Shown: positions 1 to 10,108, counted from the first letter of the stretch. The stretch: DNA of 64,000 nt from an uncultured Flavobacteriales bacterium (GCA_937872175.1 CALMPI010000017.1:186001-250000); one strand, 5' to 3'. Numbers and translations are program-made. The notes: a model not told the origin generated them from the letters alone.

Positions 1-921
1 AACCTCTTCGTGCCCAAGAACGAACCCGTGGTGGAGACCAAGGGGCGCATCGCCGAGTGGGACAAGAGCTACCGCACGCTGAGTGAGCCGGAGGACGCGA
101 CCGTTCCGCTGGTGGTGCTGGTGGACGGTGGTTCGGCGAGCGCCAGTGAGATCGTCAGCGGGGCCCTTCAGGACCTCGACCGCGCGGTGGTGGTCGGTGA
201 GCGCACCTTCGGCAAAGGCCTCGTGCAGCAGACGCGCGACCTGTTCTACAACAGCAAGCTGAAGGTCACCGTGGCCAAGTACTACATCCCCAGCGGCCGC
301 TGCATCCAGAAGTTGGACTACGCCCACCGGGACAGCAGCGGGAAGGCCACCGTGCGCACGGATACGAACCTGGTCGCCTTCCAGACCCGGAACGGTCGCA
401 CGGTGTACGATGGACGGGGCATCCTGCCCGATGTGGCCGTCACTGAACCCGAACTGGCCAAGGTGGTGGGTGGTCTCTATGCCGAGGACATCCTGTTCGA
501 TTTCGCCACCGACCACCGACGGACGCATGACAGCATCGGTCCGCCCGAGCGGTTCACGATCGACGATGAGCTGTACCACCGCTTCACGGAGTTCGCCCGG
601 TCACGCGGCTTCACCTATGACACGGAGAGCATGCAGGCCTATGCCAAGCTGGAGGAGGTGGCGCGCAAGGAGCGGTACTACGGCCATGCCCAGAAGGCCT
701 TTGAGGAACTGAAGAAGGAGCTGGCGCCCGATCCGGCCGAAGAGCTCGACCTGTTCCGCACGGACGTCGAGGAGATGCTGCGGAACGAGATCGTATCGCG
801 GTACGATCTGCAGACCGGCCGGGCCAAGGCGGCGCTCGTCACCGATCCCTATGTGCAGGCCGCCGTGAAGGTCCTCACCGACGGTGGATACACCGGCATC
901 CTGGCCGGCACCAAGCCCTGA
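1..921 (+). CDS. S41 family C-terminal processing peptidase (3' part; 5' end lies outside the window)
   Basis: The reading frame is open from base 1, so the true start lies upstream; 306 residues are visible. The catalytic core is present. GGSASASEIVSGALQD holds the S41 nucleophile Ser, and RTFGKGLVQQ about 25 residues later holds the general-base Lys, so the Ser-Lys dyad is intact. The PDZ and substrate-binding parts would lie upstream. The following 170 residues are a charged helical tail typical of Bacteroidota members of this family. These proteases are exported and trim envelope proteins at their C termini. The stop is 4 nt before the next gene, so the two may be co-transcribed. A second, complete S41 protease lies at 26017-27633. 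Confidence 0.9.
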   Translation, partial: NLFVPKNEPVVETKGRIAEWDKSYRTLSEPEDATVPLVVLVDGGSASASEIVSGALQDLDRAVVVGERTFGKGLVQQTRDLFYNSKLKVTVAKYYIPSGRCIQKLDYAHRDSSGKATVRTDTNLVAFQTRNGRTVYDGRGILPDVAVTEPELAKVVGGLYAEDILFDFATDHRRTHDSIGPPERFTIDDELYHRFTEFARSRGFTYDTESMQAYAKLEEVARKERYYGHAQKAFEELKKELAPDPAEELDLFRTDVEEMLRNEIVSRYDLQTGRAKAALVTDPYVQAAVKVLTDGGYTGILAGTKP

Positions 922-925
922 GCGG

Positions 926-2554
926 ATGCGGATGGCCGCGGGCGTTCCTGCGGGACCCTGGGTGCGGCGCGTCGGCCTGGTGCGCATGGCCGGCCTGTTC
1001 ATCGCAGCGGCCGCCCTGCCGTGGAACAATGTGCTGCTCAGCAATGCGCAGATCCTGATGGTGCTGGGCTGGCTGGGCGAGGGCCTGGCCTCCGGCGATC
1101 TGGGCCGACGGTTCAGGCAGGCCTTCACCGACCGGTGGTCATTGGCGTTCATCGCCCCCTTTCTGCTTCATGCGGCGGGCATCCTGTGGTCCGATGACCG
1201 CGCATGGGCGATGGACCTCACGCGGATCCTGCTTCCGGTGCTCGTGTTCGGGGTGGTGCTGTCCACCTCGCCGCCCATGGGCGGGCGGGCCATCCGCGAT
1301 GTGCTGCGCACCGGAGCCTGGAGCGTGGTGGCCAGCACGGTGGTCTGTCTGATCGTGGCCGGCGGGCATCTCCAGAGCGGCGATCATCGTGCGGTCAGCA
1401 TCTTCATCAGCCACGTCCGGTTGGGACTGCTCCTCGCGCTCGCGGTCTGTGTGTTCATTCTGGACCGACCGGCCCAGCGGTGGATGCGGGCGCTGCACGT
1501 GGCTGCCGCGTTGTGGGCCGTGGGGTTCCTTACGGGCATCGGCAGCCTCAGCGGGCTGGGCGCCTTGTCCGCCGCGCTGGTGGTGTTGGCCTGGCGTCGT
1601 GTGGAAGGTGCGCGACCGCTGGTGCGCAGGTCGGTCCGGGCCCTTCTTGTGCTGCTCCCCACAGCGGCGCTGCCGGCCCTGCTCGGTCTGCTGTGGCCGC
1701 GACCACAACCCACCCTTCATCTGCAGGACCTGGAGGTCCGGAGCGCCGGCGGTGAAGTGTATTACCACGACGTGGCCGACCCGCAGTGGGAGAACGGGCA
1801 CCCCGTGTGGGTGCATGTGGCCAAGGAAGAGCTTGAACGGGGGTGGGCGCGCCGCAGCCGCATCGGTCTGTATGACCATGACGAGCGAGGCCAGCTGCTG
1901 CGCGGCACGCTGGTGCGCTACCTCGCCAGCATGGGGCTGCGCAAGGATTCCGTGGCCATGCTCGCCCTGAGCGATGAGGACGTGCGACGGATCGAGCAGG
2001 GCATCCCCAACGTGCGCACGGGCAGGCGGCCCTTGCTGGCGGCCCGGATGGAGCAGCTGCGCATGGAGCTTGACCGCTACCGCGCCACCGGCGATCCCAA
2101 CGGGCACAGCCTCACCATGAGGCTGGTCTATTGGCGCACCGGCTGGCGGATCGCACACCGGCATCTGTGGACGGGTGTGGGCACGGGGGATACACGGCCG
2201 GCGTTCGCCCAAGCGTACGACGAGGTACGCAGTCCGTTGGACAGCGCTTGGAGGAACCGTGCGCACAACGAATACCTCACCTTGCTCATCACCTTCGGCC
2301 TGCCGGGCCTGCTGTTCATCCTGGCCTGCTGGACGGCACCGGTGGTGGTGTACCGCGCCTGGCGCCATCCGGTCTTCATCGCCTGGGCCGCGATCTTCCT
2401 CGTGTCCTGCCTTACGGAGGATACGCTGGAGACCCAGACCGGGGCGACCTTCTTCGCGCTGTACGCCGCACTGTTCGTGTTCGGCGGGCGCTGGCTCAAT
2501 GCGCAGGCAGGGCTTCAAGCAGGGCCGCCACGCGTTCCGGAGCGATCCGTGTGA
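926..2554 (+). CDS. O-antigen ligase / Wzy-like polytopic membrane protein
   Basis: A 542-residue polytopic inner-membrane protein with about ten hydrophobic segments. The diagnostic O-antigen ligase signature is RAHNEYLTLLITFGLPGLL near residue 445, in the last large periplasmic loop, where the conserved His and Arg take part in glycan transfer. Between the N-terminal helices and that motif is a soluble loop of roughly 160 residues (about 265-430), including KDSVAMLALSDEDVRRIEQG, which I associate with Bacteroidota members of the family. The product probably ligates or polymerises surface polysaccharide on lipid A-core. I chose the ATG at 926, just after the upstream stop; ATG 932 is equally possible. 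The 3' end overlaps the convergent GT9 gene by 59 bp. Acceptor and donor cannot be told from sequence. Confidence 0.85.
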   Translation: MRMAAGVPAGPWVRRVGLVRMAGLFIAAAALPWNNVLLSNAQILMVLGWLGEGLASGDLGRRFRQAFTDRWSLAFIAPFLLHAAGILWSDDRAWAMDLTRILLPVLVFGVVLSTSPPMGGRAIRDVLRTGAWSVVASTVVCLIVAGGHLQSGDHRAVSIFISHVRLGLLLALAVCVFILDRPAQRWMRALHVAAALWAVGFLTGIGSLSGLGALSAALVVLAWRRVEGARPLVRRSVRALLVLLPTAALPALLGLLWPRPQPTLHLQDLEVRSAGGEVYYHDVADPQWENGHPVWVHVAKEELERGWARRSRIGLYDHDERGQLLRGTLVRYLASMGLRKDSVAMLALSDEDVRRIEQGIPNVRTGRRPLLAARMEQLRMELDRYRATGDPNGHSLTMRLVYWRTGWRIAHRHLWTGVGTGDTRPAFAQAYDEVRSPLDSAWRNRAHNEYLTLLITFGLPGLLFILACWTAPVVVYRAWRHPVFIAWAAIFLVSCLTEDTLETQTGATFFALYAALFVFGGRWLNAQAGLQAGPPRVPERSV

Positions 2555-3503
2555 TGCAGTCGCATGCGCGACCCGCCCGGCAGGTGGGGCAGGCGGGATC
2601 GAACACCAGGGCATGGGCGTCGCGTCCGATCGGCGCCCAACGCCCAGGGTGGATGGGGCGTCGCGGCGCGAACAGGCCCACGGCCCGTATGCCGCAGGCC
2701 GCAGCAATGTGCAATGGTCCTGTGCTTGCCGCCACCAGGCCGTCCGCACTTCCGATCAGAGCCACCAGCTGCTCGAGGCTCAGCCGGCCACCGGCGTCCA
2801 CGGCCAGCGGATCGTGCCAGGGAAGCTGTGGCCGGTAGCGTTCGGCCTCGGTGGCCGTGCCGGTCACCACGGTTCGGATGCCGATGGAATGGAGCTGGTG
2901 CATCAGCCTCGCGAAGTTGGCGAGCCCCCACTCCACCGCACTGCCTTGCGAACCGGGGTGGAGGATCACCGTGCGGGCGGCGATCGGGGTCAGGTCCGCC
3001 GGGAGCACGGTGGGCGGCGGGGGCGTGAAGCCGGTGTGCTCGGCCAGGCGGTCCAGGTCGGGCGTGCCCATCATCCCGAGCGGGCGCAGGAGCATGGTGT
3101 TCAGTTGGGCCTCGTGCAGCCCGCTCCTACGCCGGCTGAAGGCCACCCGGTGGGTGCAGGTGGTCCAATGCCACCAGCGGTGCGAGGTGCCGATGCGCAT
3201 GGGGATGCCTGCGGCCTTCGCCCATCGGGCCACGGTGCGATGCGGGAACACATGCACCAGCACATGGGCGTTCAGGGCCCGCAGTGCGTGAACGGCATCA
3301 CCGCCAGCCAGCTCCTCCAGGGTGAGCACCTGGTCCACATGGCCGCAGCAGCGGAGCACGGGCGCGGTGTATGCGCGGCCGATGAAGGTGATGCGGACGC
3401 CCGGATACCGCTCCTTGAGCAGTCCCGCCAGGGGCAGGCTGAGCATCACATCGCCGATGCTGTCCGGCCGGCTGAGGATGATGTGCTCAGGCGGGGTCGG
3501 CAT
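2496..3503 (-). CDS. Glycosyltransferase family 9 (ADP-heptose:LPS heptosyltransferase type)
   Basis: A 335-residue GT-B enzyme. The N terminus, LSRPDSIGDVMLSLPLAG, is the GT9 signature (R-x-D-x-I/L-G-D). The C-terminal half has LHPGSQGSAVEWGLANF (nucleotide-sugar loop) and STGPLHIAAACGIRAVGLF, the GT9 donor-site motif. Family members transfer heptose from ADP-heptose to LPS core on the cytoplasmic face. It overlaps the upstream GT2 gene by 17 nt, so the two form one leftward glycan unit. An ADP-heptose-pathway adenylyltransferase is encoded at 17570-18073. The sugar actually transferred is inferred from the family. Confidence 0.88.
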   Translation of the reverse strand: MPTPPEHIILSRPDSIGDVMLSLPLAGLLKERYPGVRITFIGRAYTAPVLRCCGHVDQVLTLEELAGGDAVHALRALNAHVLVHVFPHRTVARWAKAAGIPMRIGTSHRWWHWTTCTHRVAFSRRRSGLHEAQLNTMLLRPLGMMGTPDLDRLAEHTGFTPPPPTVLPADLTPIAARTVILHPGSQGSAVEWGLANFARLMHQLHSIGIRTVVTGTATEAERYRPQLPWHDPLAVDAGGRLSLEQLVALIGSADGLVAASTGPLHIAAACGIRAVGLFAPRRPIHPGRWAPIGRDAHALVFDPACPTCRAGRACDCITRIAPERVAALLEALPAH

Positions 3504-4245
3504 GGTGCAGGGCGTGGAGCTTGGCGTATTTCAACCACACCGCGCGGGCGCTCAGGGTGGCGATGTGCCATCCGGCCGCACCGTCCAGGAAGCCCGCCTG
3601 GAGCAGATAGCCCTGGAGGAACTTGGCGGCGGGCGAGAGCCATCGCTTCACCGGTCCGGCCCGCTTCCCGGCCTTGTACAGGGCTTGTGCGTGCAGGTCG
3701 CTGTACCGTTCGATGCGCGCGCGATGCGCGTTCAGGGAGGGGTAGCTGTAGTGCAGCAGGTCGCCCATCAGAAGCCGTTCCGGCGTTCCGGGATCGAGCT
3801 CGAGGACCTCATGCACATGGTCGCCCGTCCAGCGTGCGCCGCCCTTCGGGAAGAGCCGGGTCTTGGTGTCCGGGTACCAGCCGCCATGCCGCACCCAGGT
3901 CCCGCAGTAATTCGTGAGCCGGTTCATCCGGTAGGCACCATGCAGGCCCCTGCCGGTGGCTTCAACGATGGACCGGGCCAGTTCGGGCGAGGGCACCTCG
4001 TCCGCATCCACGCTCAGGATGTAGGCGTTCGCGGCCAGGCCGTTGGCGAAGTTCTTCTGGTCGCTGTAGTTGGTCCACGTGCGCGTCACCACGCGCGCGC
4101 CATGGGCCTCGGCGATGCGCCGTGTCCCATCGGTGCTTTCGGCGTCCACCACCACCACCTCCTGCACAAGGCCGGCAAGGCCGGTGAGGCAGCGGGCGAT
4201 GTTGGCCTCCTCGTTGCGTGTGATGATGACCGCCGAGATGCCCAT
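3487..4245 (-). CDS. Glycosyltransferase family 2, LPS core type (KdtX/WaaE-like)
   Basis: A 252-residue GT-A enzyme. It begins SAVIITRNEEANIARCL and continues VVVVDAESTDGT, the nucleotide-sugar half of the fold. The metal-binding DxD-like motif is SVDADEVPSPEL at about residues 77-88. KTRLFPKGGARWTGDHVHE matches the family's acceptor-side motif. Members add glucose or a similar sugar to LPS inner core. It is translationally coupled to the downstream GT9 gene through a 17-nt overlap. Immediately upstream (4246-4283) there is only a short gap before the end of the subtilase gene. The exact sugar is unknown. Confidence 0.86.
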   Translation of the reverse strand: MGISAVIITRNEEANIARCLTGLAGLVQEVVVVDAESTDGTRRIAEAHGARVVTRTWTNYSDQKNFANGLAANAYILSVDADEVPSPELARSIVEATGRGLHGAYRMNRLTNYCGTWVRHGGWYPDTKTRLFPKGGARWTGDHVHEVLELDPGTPERLLMGDLLHYSYPSLNAHRARIERYSDLHAQALYKAGKRAGPVKRWLSPAAKFLQGYLLQAGFLDGAAGWHIATLSARAVWLKYAKLHALHHADPA

Positions 4246-4283
4246 CGGGCGGAAGTTAGCCGACCGTCCGGGCAGCGCGACGC

Positions 4284-6917
4284 TCAGTGGGCGACCATCA
4301 ACTTGCCCCGGCCCAGCTCCCGACCATTCTGCACGGCACGGTAGAAGTACAGGCCATCGGCCAACCAGGCGGTGGTGAGCGTGATCCGTCCGTTGGCGGA
4401 GCTGCGGCGTTCGACGACCTGTCCGGCGTTGTCCAGCAGTTCGATCGTCACCGGTCCTTGTCCGGCCGCGCCGTACACGTTGAAGAAGACATCACGGTCG
4501 GCAGGGTCCGGGAAGTGCTGCACCATCACGCCCGCGGAAAGCTCGGCGATGCCGGTGTTGGGATCCACGAGGGTCACGCAATAGTCCTCCGTCTCGCCGA
4601 AGTCATACCCGTCCTCACAGCCGGAAGTGGCGGCCGCGTCATAGACCATGATCACCCGCATGCGGGTGCTGCCGGGGGTGGCCCAGGCCGGGATGGCGAT
4701 GTTGCCGGTCACCGTACCATTCGCCACCGGTGAGCTGTACACGAGCTCGCCTGTGGTGGTGAAGGCGCCGTCCTGGTCCAGGTCGATCCACACGGTGAAA
4801 TACTCATCGTAGGCGAAACCATCATAGCCCGGGGTGAGGGAGATGGGATGGTTCCCACCAAGGTTGAGCGAAGTGGATTGTGCGGTGTAGTCCCCATACC
4901 CGGCGTCGGTACCGGTGCTATTGTTGATGGTGCCGAGGGAGACGTTCGCGATCCACTCCTCGCTGGCATCCGCGCTCTCCGAGGGGCAGTAGGTGTTGTC
5001 CACGCAGGCGCCACAACCCGTGGTCTGCACGGTGATGATCGAGCTCCAGGCGGTCGGGTTCCCATTGCAGACCGAGCGCACCCGTACGTCATAGGCGGAG
5101 CAGGGGGCAAGGCCGGAGATCTCGAAGCTGGTGTTGATGATCCCCGGATAGCTGGTCCAGTTCCCCGCACCGGCAGGGCTCACTTCCACTTCGTAGGAGG
5201 TGGCGGCGAGCACCGCGGTCCAGAGCACATTGGCGATGTTGTCGCCTGCGAAGCCCGCGCTCAGGCCGTCCGGGGGAGCGCAGCATCCCTCGGTGGTCCA
5301 GGTGAACAAGGCGCTGGGGTCGCTGGTGAGGGTGTCGCACTCGGCGATCACCTGGAACTCATAGGGTGTGCAGGGGGTGAGGCCGGAGGCCATGAAGGCC
5401 AGGTTGATCAGACCGGCCTGGGTGGTCCAGGTGCTGCTGCCCACCGGTCGGTACTGCACCGTGAAGGGGCCTGTGGCCGTGCTGCCCCAGGAGAACATCA
5501 CATCGCCGATGGCCACGTTCTCCGCATTGAGGTCATAGGGCGGCGGGCAGGGACCGCAGCCGGCCATGATGGCCTGCAGGCTGTTGAAGGCGTTGATGCG
5601 TCCGCCGGTGACGGTGTTGCCGGGCAGGTTGCCCACCTGGTCCACGCCTTCGAAGAGCTTGTCGCGCACGTAAAGGGCGGCGGCCTCCGGGTCCGCCTGG
5701 GCCAGGGCGCCCAAAGTGGCGCACGGGGCGCTGTACAGCAGGCCGATGACCCCGGCGGTGAGCGGGCTGGCGAAGCTGGTGCCGCTGGTGCTGCCCGTGC
5801 CTCCGCCGATGCTGGTGGTCACCACGTCCTCGCCCGGTGCGCCCACGTCGATGGTGGTGGCGCCGTAACCGCTGAAGGTGCGCTGGTCGTTGTTGTTCGT
5901 GGCCGTCACGCTCACCATGAAGGGGCTGGGGCAGGCGGTGGGCAGGTCGCCTTCCACATCGATGTTGATGTTCAGGTTGGCGGTGGCCCCGCAGTTCAGC
6001 ACGCCGGCCGTTCCCAGGGTATCATACATCGCGCACCACAACGGCGAGTCGGCAGGGTCGCCGTAGTTGATGCCCCAGCTGGCATTGGTGGCCACCACGA
6101 AGGCGCCCTTGTTCCCGCCGGTCTGGTTGTACAGGCGCCGCATCACCAGGGGATAGGTGTAGGCGGCCAGCACCTCGCTCTCGGCCACGCCGGCGTAGTC
6201 CACGACCATCATTTTCACGTTCCAGTTGGCACCGCTCACCGCCGTGCCGTTGTTGCCCTTGGCGCCGATCATGCCGGCCACCTGGGTGCCATGACCACCC
6301 CCGTACACGTTGTCGTTGTTGCCCGCAGGATTCCAGCCACGGCGGTCGTCCACATAGCCGTTCGCATCGTTGTCGATCCCATCGTTGGGGATCTCCTGGT
6401 AGTTGAACCACGCGTTGCCGATCAGATCGGGGTGGGGCAGGTCGGCGTTCTCGATGATGCACACCACGATGGTATCGCCCGCCGCGGTCACCCCGCCGGT
6501 GGTGATGTCCCAGGCCAGGTCGCTGTCGATGTCGGCATCGTTGGGGTTCACATGATGCCATTGCTGGCCGAACTGCGGGTCGTTGGGCACCACACGCTCG
6601 GTCACCACATGATTGTTCTGGGCCTGGAGGGTGGCACGGTGGCGCTGCACGGCGCGCAACATCACCTGCTGGGGCAGAGCGGGTTGGTCATAATGGAGCA
6701 GCCAGGAGCGCAGGGGGGCGCTCACCTGCCTCACCACGCGGAGGGTGGTGGGAAGCCCGTCCACCACGCGCAGGTCCTCGGCGATGGTGGCGACATCGGC
6801 ACCGGGCTGCAGCATGACGAGCACATCGCCGGGGAGATAGGCCGGTCGCTGGGCCTGGGCCTGCAACAGGGCGGGGATCAAGAGTGCCGTGGCGAAGGAG
6901 AGAAGCAGGTTCTTCAT
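4284..6917 (-). CDS. Secreted S8 (subtilisin-like) peptidase with two fibronectin III domains, GEVED domain and T9SS type A sorting domain
   Basis: 877 residues. The start ATG at 6915-6917 gives a clean signal peptide (MKNLLLSFATALLIPALLQA). An inhibitor-like propeptide is followed by the S8 domain. His209 (GGGHGTQVAG) and Ser381 (GTSFASP) are canonical. The first motif reads VVCIIENADLPHPDL (about residues 151-165), so the usual catalytic Asp is replaced: Ile155 occupies its place and Glu156 follows. Two fibronectin III-like domains lie at about 490-670, then a GEVED domain ending GETEDYCV near 800. The last 75 residues form a T9SS type A sorting domain that directs export and cell-surface attachment. 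Activity is uncertain because of the altered Asp motif. The gene appears monocistronic. Confidence 0.9.
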   Translation of the reverse strand: MKNLLLSFATALLIPALLQAQAQRPAYLPGDVLVMLQPGADVATIAEDLRVVDGLPTTLRVVRQVSAPLRSWLLHYDQPALPQQVMLRAVQRHRATLQAQNNHVVTERVVPNDPQFGQQWHHVNPNDADIDSDLAWDITTGGVTAAGDTIVVCIIENADLPHPDLIGNAWFNYQEIPNDGIDNDANGYVDDRRGWNPAGNNDNVYGGGHGTQVAGMIGAKGNNGTAVSGANWNVKMMVVDYAGVAESEVLAAYTYPLVMRRLYNQTGGNKGAFVVATNASWGINYGDPADSPLWCAMYDTLGTAGVLNCGATANLNINIDVEGDLPTACPSPFMVSVTATNNNDQRTFSGYGATTIDVGAPGEDVVTTSIGGGTGSTSGTSFASPLTAGVIGLLYSAPCATLGALAQADPEAAALYVRDKLFEGVDQVGNLPGNTVTGGRINAFNSLQAIMAGCGPCPPPYDLNAENVAIGDVMFSWGSTATGPFTVQYRPVGSSTWTTQAGLINLAFMASGLTPCTPYEFQVIAECDTLTSDPSALFTWTTEGCCAPPDGLSAGFAGDNIANVLWTAVLAATSYEVEVSPAGAGNWTSYPGIINTSFEISGLAPCSAYDVRVRSVCNGNPTAWSSIITVQTTGCGACVDNTYCPSESADASEEWIANVSLGTINNSTGTDAGYGDYTAQSTSLNLGGNHPISLTPGYDGFAYDEYFTVWIDLDQDGAFTTTGELVYSSPVANGTVTGNIAIPAWATPGSTRMRVIMVYDAAATSGCEDGYDFGETEDYCVTLVDPNTGIAELSAGVMVQHFPDPADRDVFFNVYGAAGQGPVTIELLDNAGQVVERRSSANGRITLTTAWLADGLYFYRAVQNGRELGRGKLMVAH

Positions 6918-6940
6918 GACAGGGACGTGGTTCCGGGGCG

Positions 6941-6968
6941 CGAATGTACCCGAAGGACGCGTGAACAA
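6941..6968 (-). promoter_or_regulatory. Possible promoter of the S8 peptidase gene
   Basis: On the minus strand, TTG (6966-6968) is followed after 17 nt by TACATTCG (6941-6948), close to the Bacteroidota TAnnTTTG -7 box. It sits about 24 nt before the chosen ATG. One base departs from consensus. Confidence 0.4.
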
Positions 6969-7025
6969 CACCCGAGGGCTGTCCGGGGATCGGACGCCCT
7001 GCCCCCGGACCTTGGAAGGCTGTCG

Positions 7026-9497
7026 CTAGCCGTGCACGAAGACCCGCTTCACCCGCTGGCTCACCGCCGTCAAGGCTTCGTAGGGAATGGTGCCCATGTC
7101 CCGGGCATGGTCCTGCAGTGGGCGATCGGGGCCGAACACGACCACCGGGTCGCCCGCTTGGCAGGGGACCTCCGTGACATCCACCATGCACATGTCCATG
7201 CAGATGCCGCCCACGAACGGTGCGGATCGGCCGTGGATGCGCACGTGGCCCACGCCGTGGCCCAGGCTTCTGAACAGGCCGTCGGCATAGCCGATCGGCA
7301 GCACGGCGATGCGCTGAAGTGCGCTCGCGCGATGGCGGCGCCCGTACCCCACGCTGTCCCCCGCACGCACCTCCTTCACCTGGGCGACGGTGGTGAGGAG
7401 CCGGGCCGCGGGCCGGAGTCTGGCGCTCTCGGAGGCATCGAAGCCCACGCCATGCAGGCCGATGCCGGGCCGCACCAGGTCCAGGTGCGCCTCCGGGAAA
7501 CGGCTGATGCCGGCCGAGTTGGCGATGTGGCGCTTCGGTCGATGTGTCAGCACGGCCTCCACCCGGTCGGCCGCGCCGGTGAAACGGGCCAGCTGGTCGC
7601 GGGTGAAGGCATCGTGGGCGGGGTCCTCGCTGGCGGCGAAATGGCTGAACAGGGTGGACACCCGCAGGAAGGGGGCATGCCGCAGCGCCTCGATCGCCGG
7701 CGCCAGGTGGGCGATGTCGAAGCCCAGGCGGTGCATGCCGGTGTCGATCTTCAGGTGCACCGCCGGCGCGTCGGCGTGCGACCGGGCATGGTCGATGGCG
7801 GCGTGCAGCGAACGCAGATCGTACACCACCGGTTCCAGGCGGAAGCGATGCATCACCTCGTGCGGTACGGGTTCGGGGTTCATCACCAGGATGGGCAGGG
7901 TGATGCCTTCCTGCCGGAGGGAGATGCCCTCGTCGGCGTAGGCCACACCCAGCATGTCCACCCGCTCGTAGGCGAAGAGGCGCGCCAGCTCGGTGGCGCC
8001 GCTGCCATAGCCGAAGGCCTTCACCATGGCCAGCACCCCGGTGCCGGGCCGCAGCAGTCCGCGGAAGTGGTTCAGGTTGTGGCGCACGGCCTCCAGATCG
8101 ATCTCCAGCACGGTGCCGTGCACCTGCCGCTGCCAGCGCTCCACCACACGCTCCAGGCCCAGGCTGCGGGCCCCTTTCACCAGCACCGCGGCATCGCGCA
8201 GCGCATCCGTGGGCACCTCGTGCAGCAGGGCGTCCGCATCCGGGAAGAAGCGTGCATGCGGGCCGAACCGCACGGCTTGGGCGGTGAGCTGCGGCCCCAC
8301 CCCCAGCAGCCGTTCCACCCGGGCGCGGTGCAACAGGCCGGCCACCCGGTCATACAGCCCGTCCTGAGCTTCGCCGCTCTCATGGATGTCGCCCAGCACC
8401 ACGATCCGTTCCCGGCCGGCGGCGTGTGCGGACAGGTGGTCCAGCGCGATCGTCAGGGAGGCGGTGTCGTTGCTGTACGCATCGTTGATCAGCAGGCTGC
8501 CGTTCACCCCGTCCAGCAGCTCAAGGCGCATGGCCACCGGGTGCAGCTGGGGAATGTGCTCCTGCAGCCAGGCTGGCGTGCGGCCCAGATGCAGCAACAG
8601 TGTCATGCAGGTCAGCGCGTTGGCCACGCTCGCATGGTCGTCGAAAGGCAGCTGCACGGCGAACACGTCCGCGTCGTGTACCACGGTGAGCCGCAGCCCG
8701 CCCTCCACACGCTCCTCACGGAGCAGATGCAGGTACGCCGAGCCTTCCCGCGACCACGTGCGGGTCAGCAGGTGCTGGTCGAGGTGCAGCTCCTTCACCG
8801 CCGCGTGCAGCGTGGCGATGTCCTGCGGATACACCAGCACCTGCGCCTCACGGAACAGCTCGAGCTTTTCCAGCGCCTTGGCGCGATCGTTGGTGAAGTT
8901 CTCGCCGTGGGCCGGGCCAAGGCTGGTGAACACCCCGATCGTGGGGCGGATGATGGGGCGCAGACGGGCCATCTCCCCGGGTCGGCTGATGCCCGCCTCG
9001 AACAGGCCGAGGGTGTGCCCTTCATGCAATCCCCACACGCTCAACGGCACGCCGACCTGGCTGTTCCAGCTGCCCGGGCTCCGCGCGATGTGCTCCTCGC
9101 GGCCCAGTGATCGGGCCAGCCACTCCTTCACCACGGTCTTGCCGTTGCTGCCCGTGATGCCCACCACGGGCCCGTGGAAGTGCCCGCGATGCCAGGCCGC
9201 GAGCCGCTGCAGCGCGTCCAGGGTGTCGGGCACGAGGATGGTGTTGAGCCGCTCACTCAGCTCCTCGGGTGGGGCGGTGCTCACAAGGGCGTTGCGCACT
9301 CCACGCGCCACCAGGTCGGTCAGATAGCGGTGCCCGTCGTGGCGTTCGCCCCGGAGGGCCACGAACAGGGCGTCGGGCGACAGGTGCGGCCGGCGTGAGT
9401 CCAGGACAAGGTCGGTGACAGGGGCGTCGCCCAGCGGCGCGCGCAACGCACCGCCCACGGCCTCGGCGATGCGGCTCAGGAGGTGCGGCCCCATCAT
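7026..9497 (-). CDS. murF-alr: Bifunctional UDP-MurNAc-tripeptide:D-Ala-D-Ala ligase / alanine racemase (MurF-Alr fusion)
   Basis: 823 residues joining two peptidoglycan-precursor enzymes. The MurF half (about 1-455) has the Mur-ligase P-loop GITGSNGKT with Lys120. The central and C-terminal Mur domains include INDAYSND and VLGDIHESG. The racemase half (about 460-823) begins [15 protein letters not shown]. It carries the PLP lysine in [10 protein letters not shown] (Lys493) and the opposite-face Tyr in SVGYGRRH (Tyr718). Alr makes D-Ala, which D-Ala-D-Ala ligase (encoded elsewhere) condenses, and MurF adds the dipeptide to the tripeptide precursor in the cytoplasm. Such fusions are known in Bacteroidota. 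The start at 9497 overlaps the thymidine kinase stop as ATGA, which fixes it and implies coupling. Confidence 0.95.
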   Translation of the reverse strand: MMGPHLLSRIAEAVGGALRAPLGDAPVTDLVLDSRRPHLSPDALFVALRGERHDGHRYLTDLVARGVRNALVSTAPPEELSERLNTILVPDTLDALQRLAAWHRGHFHGPVVGITGSNGKTVVKEWLARSLGREEHIARSPGSWNSQVGVPLSVWGLHEGHTLGLFEAGISRPGEMARLRPIIRPTIGVFTSLGPAHGENFTNDRAKALEKLELFREAQVLVYPQDIATLHAAVKELHLDQHLLTRTWSREGSAYLHLLREERVEGGLRLTVVHDADVFAVQLPFDDHASVANALTCMTLLLHLGRTPAWLQEHIPQLHPVAMRLELLDGVNGSLLINDAYSNDTASLTIALDHLSAHAAGRERIVVLGDIHESGEAQDGLYDRVAGLLHRARVERLLGVGPQLTAQAVRFGPHARFFPDADALLHEVPTDALRDAAVLVKGARSLGLERVVERWQRQVHGTVLEIDLEAVRHNLNHFRGLLRPGTGVLAMVKAFGYGSGATELARLFAYERVDMLGVAYADEGISLRQEGITLPILVMNPEPVPHEVMHRFRLEPVVYDLRSLHAAIDHARSHADAPAVHLKIDTGMHRLGFDIAHLAPAIEALRHAPFLRVSTLFSHFAASEDPAHDAFTRDQLARFTGAADRVEAVLTHRPKRHIANSAGISRFPEAHLDLVRPGIGLHGVGFDASESARLRPAARLLTTVAQVKEVRAGDSVGYGRRHRASALQRIAVLPIGYADGLFRSLGHGVGHVRIHGRSAPFVGGICMDMCMVDVTEVPCQAGDPVVVFGPDRPLQDHARDMGTIPYEALTAVSQRVKRVFVHG

Positions 9498-10108
9498 CGG
9501 CGGACGGCCACCTGTCGGGCCGGTGCGTCCTGGTCCAGGCGGGCCGCCTCGAAGCAGCCGCGGCACAAGGGCACGTAGCTGTCGGTCTCCCCCAGGTGGA
9601 TGAGGTCGGTGCTCGCGTGCGTGCGATGGCTGAACGTGGCCAGCTGTCCGCAGTGCACGCATATGGCATGCACCTTCGAAACGTGCTCGGCGATGGCCAT
9701 CAGGTGCGGCATGGGGCCGAACGGCCGGCCCTGGAAGTCCATGTCCAGGCCGGCGGCGATGACGCGCACCCCGCTGTTGGCGAGCTGGGCGCAGACCTGC
9801 GGGAGACCCTCGTCGAAGAACTGGGCCTCGTCGATGCCCACCACGTCGATGTCGGCGGCCAGCAGAAGCAGGTTGCTGCTGTTGGGCACGGGGGTGCTTC
9901 GGATGCTGGTGGCGTCATGGCTCACCACCTCGGTGTCCGCGTAGCGGGTGTCCACGCTGGGCTTGAAGATCTCCACCTTCTGGCGGGCGAACTCGGCACG
10001 GCGCAGCCGGCGGATCAGCTCTTCGGTCTTGCCGCTGAACATGGAGCCGCAGATCACTTCGATCCAGCCCTTGCCGGGGGCTTGGCTGCGGACGCGCTCC
10101 AGAAACAT
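9494..10108 (-). CDS. tdk: Thymidine kinase (type II)
   Basis: 204 residues. It phosphorylates thymidine to dTMP in the salvage pathway. The P-loop is [19 protein letters not shown] near residue 20. The Walker B / lid segment is [13 protein letters not shown], with the catalytic Glu in DEAQF. The substrate loop is [12 protein letters not shown]. The structural zinc site has CVHCG and a later CRGC pair. Length fits the bacterial type II family. The start at 10108 (MFLERVRS) gives the normal N terminus. Its stop overlaps the murF-alr start by 4 nt (ATGA), so murF-alr depends on this transcript. The gene is divergent from 10192. Confidence 0.95.
   Translation of the reverse strand: MFLERVRSQAPGKGWIEVICGSMFSGKTEELIRRLRRAEFARQKVEIFKPSVDTRYADTEVVSHDATSIRSTPVPNSSNLLLLAADIDVVGIDEAQFFDEGLPQVCAQLANSGVRVIAAGLDMDFQGRPFGPMPHLMAIAEHVSKVHAICVHCGQLATFSHRTHASTDLIHLGETDSYVPLCRGCFEAARLDQDAPARQVAVRR

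Noticed and set aside
4848..9110. Very long open frame opposite the S8 and murF-alr genes
   Set aside because: The translation is a His/Gly/Val-rich string with no domain, and it crosses two well-supported genes on the other strand. It is a GC-bias shadow.
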